From assembly GCA_946886855.1 (NCBI GenBank), contig CAMPJJ010000082.1, positions 1-26,022 of the forward strand: a stretch of 26,022 nt of DNA. The letters are read 5' to 3'. Made by a program: the position numbers and the translations under genes. Under the pieces are notes generated by a model that was not told where the DNA came from, searched no databases, and saw nothing but the letters and a program-made list of their open reading frames with translations. The stretch comes from an uncultured Roseateles sp. Its GTDB lineage: Bacteria > Pseudomonadota > Gammaproteobacteria > Burkholderiales > Burkholderiaceae. The first letter of the stretch is position 1. The number at the start of each line of letters is the position of its first letter. Shown here piece by piece: positions 1-7,806 of this stretch.

Positions 1-1
1 C

Positions 2-169
2 CTGGTGGCAGTCTCCGACTCGCTGGGCAATCGCATCGACTACACGCTGGACGCCAGCGGCAATCGCACCAAGGAAGAAGCGAAGGATCCGCAAGGCGCG
101 CTGAAGCGGACGATGAGCCGCGCGTTCGATGCGCTGGGCCGCGCCCAACAGACGACGGGGAGGGAGTAA
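2..169 (+). CDS. RHS/YD-repeat protein, 3' end only
   Basis: The window opens inside a reading frame that runs to a TAA at 167-169. The 55 visible residues contain YD-repeat signatures (D-x-x-G-N-R, then F-D-A-L-G-R), the beta-strand repeats that build RHS/Tc-toxin cocoon shells. The frame ends without an RHS core motif or a toxin tail, so this protein stops in mid-repeat. The next gene starts 3 bases later, and its Shine-Dalgarno-like GGGGAGGGAG lies inside the end of this frame, so the two are probably co-transcribed. It could be a full-length RHS shell protein lacking a tail, or the 5' part of a larger RHS gene split by a stop and a new start. The upstream sequence is needed to decide. Confidence 0.75.
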   Translation: MVAVSDSLGNRIDYTLDASGNRTKEEAKDPQGALKRTMSRAFDALGRAQQTTGRE

Positions 170-172
170 GCC

Positions 173-2428
173 ATGAATCGCATCAACAGGCACTTCAAGT
201 GCCGGAGCCAACTCGCGTCCGCCGTGGTCGCGTTCATCGCCGTGATTGGGCTCAGCGCGCACGCCGCCACGCTGCCGCCGCCTCCGGTCTCACCGGCGCC
301 GGTCACCGACTACGAATACGACGCCAAGGGCAATCCCACCAAGGTCATCAAGGCCAAGGGTGTGAGCGGCTTCGGCTTCGCAACGACCAACACGTACGAC
401 GCGCTGGATCGGGTCAAGAACAGCAAGGACGCCCGCAACGGCGTGACCCAGCTGGGTTACGACGGCATCGACCAACTGAAGCAGGTCACCGACCCGCGCA
501 ACCTGGTGACGAGCTACCAGCGCAACGGACTGGGCGACATGACCCAGCTCGCCAGCCCTGACACCGGCACGGCCAACAGCACCTACGACATCGAGGGCAA
601 CCTGCTCACGCGCACGGACAGCCGCGGCGTGCTGGCGACCTACACGTACGACGGCCTGCGCCGGATGACCTCGGCGATCTACACGCAGAGCGGCCAGACG
701 GCGCAGAACTACGCGTGGACCTATGACCAGGCCGGCGGCGACTTCGGCTACGGCGTGGGGCGGCTCACGACGGCCACGGGCACGGCGGGCAACACGAAGT
801 ACGGCTACGACGCGGACAACCGGCTGAGCACGGTGATCCAGACCGTGGGCACGGCGGTCTTCACCACGCGCTACGGCTATGACGACGCCGGACACGTGAA
901 CCGGATCACGTATCCCTCGGGCCGCGTGTTGACGATCCAGTACAACGCCGCCGGACTGCCGGCGAGCATGAGCCTGGCCAAGGATGCGTCGAGCACGGCG
1001 AAGCCGCTGATCAGCGACATCCAGTGGGAGCCCTTCGGTCCGGCGCGCAGCTGGAACATCCAGATGACCGCCGGCCCGAAGCCGGTCGAGCGTGTCTTCG
1101 ACCAGTACGGACGGATCGTGCGGTACTCGCTGAATTCGCGGGTGCGCGACATCACCTACGACGCGGCGGATCGCATCGTCAGCTACACGCACCTGGATGC
1201 GACGACGGGTCAAGCCACGGCCGAGGCCCAGTCGCTCAACCAGAGCTTCACCTATGACGAGCTCGGGCGGCTGACCGGCATCGTCACGCCGGCCTCGAGC
1301 TGGACCATCGGCTACGACGCCAACGGCAACCGCACCGGTGTGACGCTCAACGGCACGGCCCGGAGCTACGCGACCGAAGCGACGAGCAACCGCCTCACGA
1401 GCATCAGCAATCCCACGCGCGGCTTTGGCTACGACGCGATGGGCAACACGCTGAGCGACACGGGCCTCGCGTACACGACGACGTATCGGCTTGACGGTCG
1501 GATGGGGACGATCACGAAGGCCGGCGTGACCACGACCTACAGCTACGACGCGGGCGGACAGCGGGTGCGCAAGATGTCGGGCTCGACGATGACGCACTTC
1601 AACTACGACCAGGACGGGCAGCTCCTGGGTCAGTACTCGGGCACGACGCCGTCACAGGAGTACGTGTGGCTGGGTGGCATTCCGGTGGCGGTGCTCAACG
1701 GCGCGTCGCAGGATCCCGAGGTGCTCTACGTGTTCTCGGACCACCTCGGCGCGCCGCGCGTGATGATCGACAAGAACAACGGTGGACGCTGGCGGTGGAT
1801 CAGCGAGCCGTTCGGCACGACCGCGCCTGAAGAAGCTCCCGGCGGCCTCGCGCCCGTGACCCTCAACCTGCGCCTCCCCGGCCAGTACTTCGACAAGGAG
1901 TCGGGGCTGAGCTACAACTACTTCCGGGACTATGACGGGACGATCGGGCGATACGTGCAGAGCGATCCGATCGGACTGCACGGAGGCTTGAATACCTTCT
2001 TGTATGTCGATGGCGATCCTGTAAGCCAAGTCGATCCGAATGGTCATCAAGCGCAGGCAGCAGCCGTCGCCTGCGGCCCGGCTGCTGTGTTCTGTGCATG
2101 TGCGGTCACCGCCGCAACTTGGGGGATCTACAACAGTACCCGAGCCGACAAGAACTCAAGCAGCGCAATGCATGATTTCGAGAACAGGAAACAGCGACAG
2201 TACGAGGCTGCGAAAGCGCGCTGCACGCCGCCCAATCCCGACAAGCAGGCGTCATGCTCTGAAGTCTCGAAGATGATCGATATGCTGACCAACTCCCGCA
2301 ATCGCTACATCTACTGGGATGCGATGTATTTCGCCTCCCGGCACGCGACGAAGATTGAAGAGCTTGACAATCGCATCAAGTCACTGAAGGACCGATATGG
2401 CAAAGACTGCACCGATTGTGGAAAGTAG
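173..2428 (+). CDS. RHS repeat-associated core protein with signal peptide and variable C-terminal (toxin-like) tail
   Basis: A 751-residue RHS protein. Residues 1-31 look like a Sec signal peptide (basic start, hydrophobic core, Ala-His-Ala cleavage site). Residues 45-560 carry many YD repeats (Y-D-x-x-G-N/R). The RHS core follows, including SDHLGAPR, GQYFDKESGL, YNYFRDYD, the D-P-I-G-L motif (598-602) and a terminal DPNG (621-624). In this family the core marks the boundary of a variable, often toxic C-terminal domain held inside the shell. The 127-residue tail has a hydrophobic stretch (about 628-650) and then a charged helical part with a W-D-x-M-Y...RH...I...L...I..L pattern and several Cys; I cannot assign a toxin family. 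GC content and codon choice drop from about position 1985 onward, as if the tail were exchanged. GGGAGG just upstream supports the ATG at 173. The partner is the ankyrin gene 4 bases downstream. Confidence 0.9.
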   Translation: MNRINRHFKCRSQLASAVVAFIAVIGLSAHAATLPPPPVSPAPVTDYEYDAKGNPTKVIKAKGVSGFGFATTNTYDALDRVKNSKDARNGVTQLGYDGIDQLKQVTDPRNLVTSYQRNGLGDMTQLASPDTGTANSTYDIEGNLLTRTDSRGVLATYTYDGLRRMTSAIYTQSGQTAQNYAWTYDQAGGDFGYGVGRLTTATGTAGNTKYGYDADNRLSTVIQTVGTAVFTTRYGYDDAGHVNRITYPSGRVLTIQYNAAGLPASMSLAKDASSTAKPLISDIQWEPFGPARSWNIQMTAGPKPVERVFDQYGRIVRYSLNSRVRDITYDAADRIVSYTHLDATTGQATAEAQSLNQSFTYDELGRLTGIVTPASSWTIGYDANGNRTGVTLNGTARSYATEATSNRLTSISNPTRGFGYDAMGNTLSDTGLAYTTTYRLDGRMGTITKAGVTTTYSYDAGGQRVRKMSGSTMTHFNYDQDGQLLGQYSGTTPSQEYVWLGGIPVAVLNGASQDPEVLYVFSDHLGAPRVMIDKNNGGRWRWISEPFGTTAPEEAPGGLAPVTLNLRLPGQYFDKESGLSYNYFRDYDGTIGRYVQSDPIGLHGGLNTFLYVDGDPVSQVDPNGHQAQAAAVACGPAAVFCACAVTAATWGIYNSTRADKNSSSAMHDFENRKQRQYEAAKARCTPPNPDKQASCSEVSKMIDMLTNSRNRYIYWDAMYFASRHATKIEELDNRIKSLKDRYGKDCTDCGK

Positions 2429-2432
2429 TGAC

Positions 2433-2885
2433 ATGGAAGATCTGTTCTCCCGCTACTCGAAGCACGCGGAATTCATCGGCGAAGAGATAACAGAAGTCAC
2501 TCAACCAGGGCTATTCGGATCGCAGATTCTGCACTTGGCTGCCTTCTCCAATCGCGTAGAAGATGTGGCGCTATCGATTGCGGGCGGCGCGGACATCAAT
2601 GTGACTGGAGATCTTGGCCTGTCACCGCTCCATTACGCCGTTCTGGGAGGCTCGGCCGAGGTCGCATTGTTCTTGATAGAGCATGGAGCCGATCTGGCTG
2701 TTGAAAACGAGTTTCAGGAGACACCTCGGCAGATGGCCGATCTGATCGGCGAACGGATCGTGGCAGCAGTCCTAGCCGAGGCGGATCTCTCTCCCACTCA
2801 CGTGGCGGACAACTCCGAGTCGGCACGAAGCCGATGGCTCGACTTCAAGTCAATTCAAGCTGGCAACTTCTGGTCGGAGGACTAG
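2433..2885 (+). CDS. Ankyrin-repeat protein, probable immunity protein of the RHS tail
   Basis: A 150-residue cytoplasmic protein with no signal peptide. Two ankyrin repeats are clear (LHLAAFSN...GADIN and SPLHYAVLGG...GADL), with a degenerate third (ETPRQMADLIG). I chose the ATG at 2433 because GGAAAG lies 7 nt upstream and the gene then starts 4 nt after the RHS stop. An in-frame ATG at 2397 would overlap the RHS gene by 32 nt without a ribosome site. Small ankyrin proteins directly downstream of RHS toxin genes are a recognised immunity type. Base composition is clearly lower in GC than in the genes beyond 2980, matching the RHS tail, so tail and partner look like one transferred module. 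The neutralising role is inferred from position and fold only. Confidence 0.8.
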   Translation: MEDLFSRYSKHAEFIGEEITEVTQPGLFGSQILHLAAFSNRVEDVALSIAGGADINVTGDLGLSPLHYAVLGGSAEVALFLIEHGADLAVENEFQETPRQMADLIGERIVAAVLAEADLSPTHVADNSESARSRWLDFKSIQAGNFWSED

Positions 2886-2981
2886 AAGCCGAAGCCGCTC
2901 GAAGCAACTTTCTGGAACGGGACTCAGTGCGGTCAAAGCCGAATTCTGCCTACCACCGGTCTTCAGGGGATTGGGGTTAGG
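2886..2981. other. Convergent spacer between ankyrin gene and GST
   Basis: These 96 bases separate the ends of two converging genes. I see no convincing hairpin with a T tract. The drop back to high GC occurs around here, so the right edge of the RHS/immunity module probably lies in or near this spacer. Confidence 0.4.
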
Positions 2982-3656
2982 CTAAGGTCGGTACTCCGCC
3001 GGCAGCGCTTCCAGATACGGATAGAACTTGAAGAACGGCCGGGCCTCGTCGAGCGTGCGCACGACCGAGGGGCGCCGCATCAGCCGCGCGTAGTAAGCCG
3101 CGAGCCGCAGCTGCGATGACGCGAACGGCACCAGCGTCGTCGCATAGAACAGCGAGGGCGCCGCCGCGCAGTCGGCCATGCTGAAGTGCTCGCCCGCTGC
3201 CCAGGTGCGATCGGCGAGGCGCGCGTCGAGCATCCCGTAGGCCATCGCCAAGGTGTCGCGCGCCTTGGCCACCGCGATCGGATCGCGGTCCTCCTCCGCG
3301 CGCAGCCGGTCCCCGACGATCGCCTGCATCGGCAGCATCACGTAGAGATCCAGCAGCCGGTCCATCAGCCGGACCTCCAGCGCCGCGTCGCCGTCCGCCG
3401 GCACCAGCTGCTGCTCCGGCCGCGCATGGTGCCGGGCGAGGTACTCGATGATCACGCTGGTCTCGGGGACGACCCGGTCCCCGTCGATCAGCAGCGGCAT
3501 CTTGCCGGTCGGCCAATGTGCGAGAAACTCGGCCCGCTCGACCGGGTCGCCGAGATTCAGGAAGCGGCGCTCGACCTCGATGTCCAGTTCGTTCAAGGCG
3601 ATCAAGGCCTTGTGACAGAACGACGACAGCGGATGGAAGTGGAGGCTCAACGCCAT
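2982..3656 (-). CDS. Glutathione S-transferase family protein
   Basis: A 224-residue cytosolic GST, normal length for the family. The N-terminal thioredoxin-fold domain (about 1-80) has the active-site region H-P-L-S-S-F-C-H-K, the cis-proline motif G-K-M-P-L-L and the glutathione gamma-glutamyl-binding motif P-E-T-S-V-I-I-E-Y-L. An all-helical C-terminal domain follows with the S-M-A-D capping motif. The ATG at 3656 is preferred because AGGTGA lies about 8 nt upstream; a GTG at 3665 is in frame but has no ribosome site. It likely conjugates glutathione to electrophiles; the substrate cannot be told. The gene is divergent from the serine hydrolase and shares a spacer of about 24 bp with it. 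The start-proximal CAGGTGA overlaps the hydrolase leader on the other strand. Confidence 0.92.
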   Translation of the reverse strand: MALSLHFHPLSSFCHKALIALNELDIEVERRFLNLGDPVERAEFLAHWPTGKMPLLIDGDRVVPETSVIIEYLARHHARPEQQLVPADGDAALEVRLMDRLLDLYVMLPMQAIVGDRLRAEEDRDPIAVAKARDTLAMAYGMLDARLADRTWAAGEHFSMADCAAAPSLFYATTLVPFASSQLRLAAYYARLMRRPSVVRTLDEARPFFKFYPYLEALPAEYRP

Positions 3657-3667
3657 GTCATTCACCT

Positions 3668-3674
3668 GGAGGAG
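3668..3674 (+). promoter_or_regulatory. Strong Shine-Dalgarno for the serine hydrolase
   Basis: GGAGGAG sits 6 nt before a GTG at 3681. It decides the start: the frame is open far upstream, but that part is only antisense shadow of the GST gene. Confidence 0.8.
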
Positions 3675-3680
3675 ATTGCT

Positions 3681-4916
3681 GTGACGGACAGGTTATCGCA
3701 AAGCCCGCGCGGTCCCGCCACCGCGTTCGCCGCGTTGTTCACCGCGCTCATCACCTGCGCCGCGATGGGGTTGGCCGTGTCGTTGGGCGGCTGCGCGCGG
3801 TCCCCGGTCGCCTCGACGTCGCCGGACGTCGACGGCGCGGAGTCGCTGATCCGGGCGGCTATCACCTCGGGCGACGTGAAGGGCCTGGCCCTCGCCGTGA
3901 TCGAGGACGGGAAGATCCGTACCGTGCGCAGCTATGGCCATCGCAACGCCGACGGTCAGGCGCTGCAGACCGGCACCGTGATGTACGGCGCTTCGCTGAC
4001 CAAGGCGGTCTTCGCCTACACGGTCATGCAGCTCGTCGATGAGGGCCAGGTCGACCTGGACGCCTCGATCGCGACCTTGCTGGACCGGCCGCTGCCGGAC
4101 TATCCGAAGGACTCCCGCTATGGCCCATGGCAGGACCTGCGCGGCGACGAACGATGGCGCGCGCTGACGCCGCGCCTGCTGCTCTCGCATCGCAGCGGCT
4201 TCGGCAACTTCGCGTTCCTGGAACCGGACGGGAAGCTGCGCATCCACTTCGATCCGGGGAGCCGCTACGCCTACTCCGGCGAGGGGCTGATCCTGCTGCA
4301 GTTCGTGCTCGAGCAGGGGCGCTTGAAGCTGGATCTCGGACAGGAGATGCAGCGCCGCGTCTTCGACCGCTTCGGCATGACGATGACCGGCATGAAGTGG
4401 CGCGCGGACTTCGCGCTGAACCTGGCCGACGGCGTGACGCAGGCGCGTCGCTGGGTCCCGCACGATCCGCGCAGCCGCGTGCGCGCGGCGGGCTCGATGG
4501 ACACGACGATCGACGACTTCGCGCGCTTCGCGGCAGGGCTCGTCCGCGGCGACGGACTCTCGGCGAAGAGCCGGGCGGAGATGACGCGCCCGCAGGCGCC
4601 GATCACGACCGCCTCGCAGTTCCCGACGCTGCAGCCGGAGCTGCCGGCGACGCAGCGCCGGGCGGACCTCGCCGCGGGAATCGGCGTCGTCGTCTTCGAC
4701 GGTCCGCAAGGACGCGGCTTCTTCAAGGGCGGCCACGACGACCAGACCGGCAACACGATGGTGTGCCTCGAACGACGCCGCGCCTGCGTCGTCCTGCTGT
4801 CCAACGACGTGATGGCCGAGCGGCTCTACCCGGCGATCGTGCGTCGCGTGCTCGGCGAGACCGGCGTGCCGTTCACGTGGGAGTACGGCGAGAAGGCGGC
4901 GGCGTGGCCGCGCTGA
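3681..4916 (+). CDS. Beta-lactamase-family serine hydrolase, lipoprotein
   Basis: A 411-residue protein starting at GTG 3681. The N-terminus has a hydrophobic stretch (about 14-37) ending in a lipobox S-L-G-G-C with Cys38, so it is probably a lipidated periplasmic protein. The class C beta-lactamase/DD-peptidase fold is shown by S-L-T-K (Ser105, Lys108, the SxxK nucleophile pair), a Y-S-G motif in the YxN position (R-Y-A-Y-S-G-E-G), and G-G-H-D-D-Q-T-G in the region of the third (KTG) motif. Members act as esterases, D-amino-acid peptidases or beta-lactamases; the substrate cannot be predicted here. It converges on the ChaA-like gene with only 6 bp between stops. Resistance to beta-lactams should not be assumed. 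Confidence 0.9.
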   Translation: MTDRLSQSPRGPATAFAALFTALITCAAMGLAVSLGGCARSPVASTSPDVDGAESLIRAAITSGDVKGLALAVIEDGKIRTVRSYGHRNADGQALQTGTVMYGASLTKAVFAYTVMQLVDEGQVDLDASIATLLDRPLPDYPKDSRYGPWQDLRGDERWRALTPRLLLSHRSGFGNFAFLEPDGKLRIHFDPGSRYAYSGEGLILLQFVLEQGRLKLDLGQEMQRRVFDRFGMTMTGMKWRADFALNLADGVTQARRWVPHDPRSRVRAAGSMDTTIDDFARFAAGLVRGDGLSAKSRAEMTRPQAPITTASQFPTLQPELPATQRRADLAAGIGVVVFDGPQGRGFFKGGHDDQTGNTMVCLERRRACVVLLSNDVMAERLYPAIVRRVLGETGVPFTWEYGEKAAAWPR

Positions 4917-4926
4917 GCAGGCTCAG
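4913..4926. other. 14-bp inverted repeat containing both convergent stop codons
   Basis: CTGAGC-AG-GCTCAG is a perfect 6-bp inverted repeat. The TGA of the hydrolase (4914-4916) and the TGA of the antiporter (4923-4925 on the minus strand) lie in opposite arms. It may fold as a very small hairpin, but the loop is only 2 nt and there is no T tract, so terminator function is doubtful. Confidence 0.35.
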
Positions 4927-6038
4927 GGGAACACCGCCAGGAACAGGAACACCACGAACACGACCATGTGCACCGCGCCCTGCAGCACCGTCGCGCGACC
5001 GCCGCCCAGCGTCAGGCCGCCGACGATGAAGGTCAGGAACAGCAGCACCATGCTCAGCGGCGTCAGCCCCAGCACCAGCGAGTGCGGGAACAGCGGCGAG
5101 AGCACCGCCACCGTCGGGATGGTCAGGCCGATGCTCGCCAGGCCCGATCCCAGCGCCAGGTTCAGGCTGGTCTGCAGCCGGTTGTGCAGCGCCGCGCGCA
5201 CCGCCGCCACCGTCTCCGGCAGCAGCACCAGCATCGCCACGATGACGCCCACCAGCGACGGCGGCGCGCCGATCGCCTGCACGCCGCGCTCGATCGTCGG
5301 CGCCAGCAGCTTCGCCAGCCCGACCACGCCGACCAGGCACACCAGCAGCAGCGCCAGGCTGGTACCGGCCACGCGCCAGCTCGGCGGCGCGGCATGGGTG
5401 TCCTGGTCGTCCACGCCGGCCACCGGCAGGAAATAGTCGCGGTGCCGCACCGCCTGCACGAACACGAAGGCGCCGTACAGCACCAGCGACACGGCGCCCG
5501 CGAACAGCAGCTGCGTGGTGGTGAAGGTCGGTCCGGCCGTGCTCGTCGTGAATGCCGGCAGCACCAGCGTCAGCACCGACAGCGCGGCCAGCACCGCCAG
5601 CGTGGGGCTCGTGCCCTCGACGCGGAAGGCCAGCTCCTGATGCTTCCAGCCGCCCACCAGGATGCACAGCCCCAGCACGCCGTTGCAGACGATCATGATC
5701 GCGGAGAACACCGTGTCCCGCGCCAGCGCGTTGGTCGACTCGCCGCCCGCCAGCATCAGCGACACGATCAGCGCGACCTCGATGATGGTCACCGCCACCG
5801 CCAGCACCAGCGACCCGTAGGGCTCGCCCACGCGGTGCGCGACGACCTCGGCATGGTGGACCGCGGCGAGCACCGCGGCGATCAGCAGCACGCTCACCAC
5901 GCCCAGCACCAGCGTCGAATTGGCGCCGGCCGTCAGGCCCACCAGCGCGAGGATCGCGGCCAGCGGCGCGGCCAGCGACCAGATCGGGAGGGCCGCCGGC
6001 AGGCGGGCAAGGAGGGAGTTGGAGCGCTTCACATGCAT
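4923..6038 (-). CDS. chaA: ChaA-type Ca2+(Na+,K+)/H+ antiporter
   Basis: A 371-residue inner-membrane protein with about 11 hydrophobic segments, close to the length of E. coli ChaA. Both alpha-repeats of the Ca2+:cation antiporter superfamily are visible. The first contains H-H-A-E-V-V-A, then G-E-P-Y-G-S-L-V-L-A and V-T-I-I-E-V-A-L-I; the second contains the acidic P-E-T-V-A-A-V-R-A-A-L-H-N and the G-S-G-L-A-S-I-G-L-T-I-P segment. The conserved glutamates in these repeats bind the ion. The expected role is proton-driven export of Ca2+, Na+ or K+ at high pH or salt. The ATG at 6038 is favoured over an in-frame GTG at 6056 because a -10-like TATGCT lies 6 nt before it, which would give a leaderless mRNA. 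There is no Shine-Dalgarno for either start. Confidence 0.9.
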   Translation of the reverse strand: MHVKRSNSLLARLPAALPIWSLAAPLAAILALVGLTAGANSTLVLGVVSVLLIAAVLAAVHHAEVVAHRVGEPYGSLVLAVAVTIIEVALIVSLMLAGGESTNALARDTVFSAIMIVCNGVLGLCILVGGWKHQELAFRVEGTSPTLAVLAALSVLTLVLPAFTTSTAGPTFTTTQLLFAGAVSLVLYGAFVFVQAVRHRDYFLPVAGVDDQDTHAAPPSWRVAGTSLALLLVCLVGVVGLAKLLAPTIERGVQAIGAPPSLVGVIVAMLVLLPETVAAVRAALHNRLQTSLNLALGSGLASIGLTIPTVAVLSPLFPHSLVLGLTPLSMVLLFLTFIVGGLTLGGGRATVLQGAVHMVVFVVFLFLAVFP

Positions 6039-6044
6039 GGGTCG

Positions 6045-6087
6045 AGCATAGACCACGATGGTCGAACGCTCCCGGAGGCGCTACGCT
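6045..6087. promoter_or_regulatory. Divergent -10-like elements for the antiporter and the DUF1801 gene
   Basis: On the minus strand TATGCT (6050-6045) lies 6 nt before the antiporter ATG. On the plus strand TACGCT (6082-6087) lies 8 nt before the ATG at 6096. Neither gene has a Shine-Dalgarno at the usual distance; GGAGG near 6074 is about 18 nt away. The arrangement fits two divergent leaderless promoters. The -35 elements are not obvious. Confidence 0.45.
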
Positions 6088-6095
6088 GGCACGCC

Positions 6096-6502
6096 ATGCC
6101 GATCCTCGATCCCCGCGTCGACGCCTACATCGATCGCGCCGCCCCGTTCGCGCAGCCCCTGTTGCGCCACTGGCGCGCGACCGTGCACACGCATTGCCCC
6201 GAGGTGGTCGAGACGATCAAGTGGGGCTTCCCCAACTTCACCTACCGCGACAAGATCCTGACCGGCATGGCCGCCTTCAAGGCGCACTGCTCGATCGGCT
6301 TCTGGCACGGCGAGGCGGCCGTCGGCGCCGACCACGCCAAGGACGGCGCGATGGGCGACTTCGGCAAGCTGAGTTCGCTCAAGGACCTGCCGCCCAAGGC
6401 CGAGCAGAAGGCCAGGCGGACACGCGCGAGCGTCGCCTGGCGCAGGCCGTCCGCTGGATGGCCGAAGGCAAGCGGCGGAACTGGAAGTACGAGAACTGCT
6501 GA
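6096..6502 (+). pseudogene. DUF1801/YdeI-like protein, internal deletion with frameshift
   Basis: From ATG 6096 one frame encodes a typical N-terminal DUF1801 domain: MPILDPRVDAYI, then ETIKWGFPNF, then GDFGKLSSLKDLPPK. Around 6410-6425 that frame runs into an arginine-rich, unrelated sequence. The +1-shifted frame gives a perfect family C-terminus (D-T-R-E-R-R-L-A-Q-A-V-R-W-M-A-E-G-K, ending N-W-K-Y-E-N-C) and stops at TGA 6500-6502. Intact relatives have roughly 195-200 residues, with a middle section (linker plus the YdeI 'HRREYIEWI' helix) between these parts. Here only about 135 codons remain, so a block whose length is not a multiple of 3 appears deleted, possibly between short AAGGCC-like repeats. 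In the original frame translation continues past 6600, into the antisense of the neighbouring gene. Confidence 0.8.
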
Positions 6503-6526
6503 AGGCCGGAAGGCCCGGTCCGGCGC

Positions 6527-7720
6527 TCAGGCCGGGCTCTGCGCGCTCAGTTCCCAGTTGCTGTCGTGCACCTGCACGTTGTTGCGACCGCCGTCCTTGG
6601 CGCGATAGAGGGCGCGGTCGGCGCGCATGAACAGCTGGTCGGCGGTCAACTGGCCGCCCGGCTCCGCCACCGCGATGCCGGCGGACACCGTCAGCGTGAA
6701 GTCGCGCCCGTCGCCGTCGCACAGCCGCAGTGTCGCCACCGCCTCGCGGATCTGCTCGACCAGGCTCCTGGCGCCCGCGCCGTCGGTGGCCGGCAGCACG
6801 AGCCCGAATTCCTCGCCGCCCCAGCGGCCCACGACGTCCGACGCGCGCAGCCGCGCCCGCACCTCGGCCGCGAAGGCGCGCAGCGCGTCGTCGCCGGCGT
6901 GATGCCCGTGGCAGTCGTTGACGTCCTTGAAATGGTCCAGATCCAGCAGCACGAAGGCCAGCGGCGCACCTTCGCGCCGGCCGCGCTCCAGCTCGTGCCG
7001 CAGCAGCGCGTCGGCGGTCATGCGGTTCAGGCAGCCGGTGAGCCCGTCCGTCGAAGCGACCTCCTCCATGCGCCGCGCGATGCGTTCGAAGTTGGCCAGC
7101 ACGAAACCGAAACCCGCGCCGATCAGCGAGATGAAGCTGAACAGGAAGGTCAGCCCCTGACCCAGGCTGCCCTGCATCAGGTCGAGGTATTCCTCCGGAT
7201 TCGTCAGCGCGTGCAGGCTGCGCAGCATCAGGCTCGCCGCCGCGGCGACCAGCGTGACGCCGACCGCGCGCAACGAGGACTCGCCGCGCCAGCCCGGTCC
7301 CAGCAGCAGGAAGATCGCCGGCATCAGCAGGACCGCGAAGACCAGGGAGATCGCGCTCGTGCGCAGCGCCAGCGGCCAGGCCAGCATCCACGCCGTCAGC
7401 CCCCAGGCCACGGCCGGCGCCCCCCACCACATCCAGCGCGGCAGCGAACGTCCCAGCACGTGCCGGTGGATCGCCTCGTTGTAGAAGACGATGCCCAGGG
7501 CGATCAGCCCGTTGCCGAACAGCGCCGAGATCCAGACCGGCAGCACGAGGCGCGCGGAGAGCATCGCGAAGCCGGCCAGCAGCGTCCAGGAGCCCCAGCT
7601 CCACACGCCGAGGTCCAGGTAGTGCAGCCGGCTGCGCTGCGCCGCCCACAGCTGGACGCCGAGCATCGCGAAACCGCTCAGCAGCGCCAACATCAGCGTG
7701 GGGATGTGGATCGACGCCAT
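6527..7720 (-). CDS. Membrane diguanylate cyclase (GGDEF)
   Basis: A 397-residue protein. Residues 1-210 form about six or seven transmembrane helices, which I cannot match to a named sensor domain. The GGDEF domain (about 215-385) is intact: T-D-G-L-T-G-C-L-N-R (224-233), the metal/GTP-binding L-L-D-L-D-H-F-K-D-V-N-D, the active site G-G-E-E-F (301-305), and the inhibitory-site motif R-A-S-D (292-295) exactly five residues before it. It should convert two GTP to c-di-GMP and be subject to product inhibition. The periplasmic or membrane signal is unknown. The ATG at 7720 has no Shine-Dalgarno but has TACACT 8 nt upstream. The 3' end lies 24 bp from the convergent DUF1801 remnant. Confidence 0.93.
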   Translation of the reverse strand: MASIHIPTLMLALLSGFAMLGVQLWAAQRSRLHYLDLGVWSWGSWTLLAGFAMLSARLVLPVWISALFGNGLIALGIVFYNEAIHRHVLGRSLPRWMWWGAPAVAWGLTAWMLAWPLALRTSAISLVFAVLLMPAIFLLLGPGWRGESSLRAVGVTLVAAAASLMLRSLHALTNPEEYLDLMQGSLGQGLTFLFSFISLIGAGFGFVLANFERIARRMEEVASTDGLTGCLNRMTADALLRHELERGRREGAPLAFVLLDLDHFKDVNDCHGHHAGDDALRAFAAEVRARLRASDVVGRWGGEEFGLVLPATDGAGARSLVEQIREAVATLRLCDGDGRDFTLTVSAGIAVAEPGGQLTADQLFMRADRALYRAKDGGRNNVQVHDSNWELSAQSPA

Positions 7721-7728
7721 GACGCTGG

Positions 7729-7734
7729 AGTGTA
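7729..7734 (-). promoter_or_regulatory. -10-like TACACT for the diguanylate cyclase
   Basis: TACACT on the minus strand ends 8 nt before the ATG. No ribosome site is seen, so transcription would start at or next to the start codon. No good -35 hexamer was found. Confidence 0.4.
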
Positions 7735-7806
7735 GTGATCGAGGCCGGCCGACTGTCCCCCTACATCACGGGCGTTGCTCGTTGCAGACGTGTCGGACCC
7801 ACGGGA

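Noticed and set aside
290..1597. 435-codon open frame on the minus strand
   Set aside because: Antisense of the RHS gene; the protein is Arg/Val/Ala-rich without any domain pattern, as expected from GC-rich coding DNA read backwards.
3186..3680. Longer N-terminus of the serine hydrolase
   Set aside because: That part is the antisense of the GST gene; the GTG at 3681 has a strong Shine-Dalgarno and is followed by a proper lipoprotein signal.
4968..6095. Long plus-strand frame running into the DUF1801 gene
   Set aside because: Its first 376 codons are a Gln/Arg/His-rich shadow of the antiporter gene; only the part from ATG 6096 resembles a real family.
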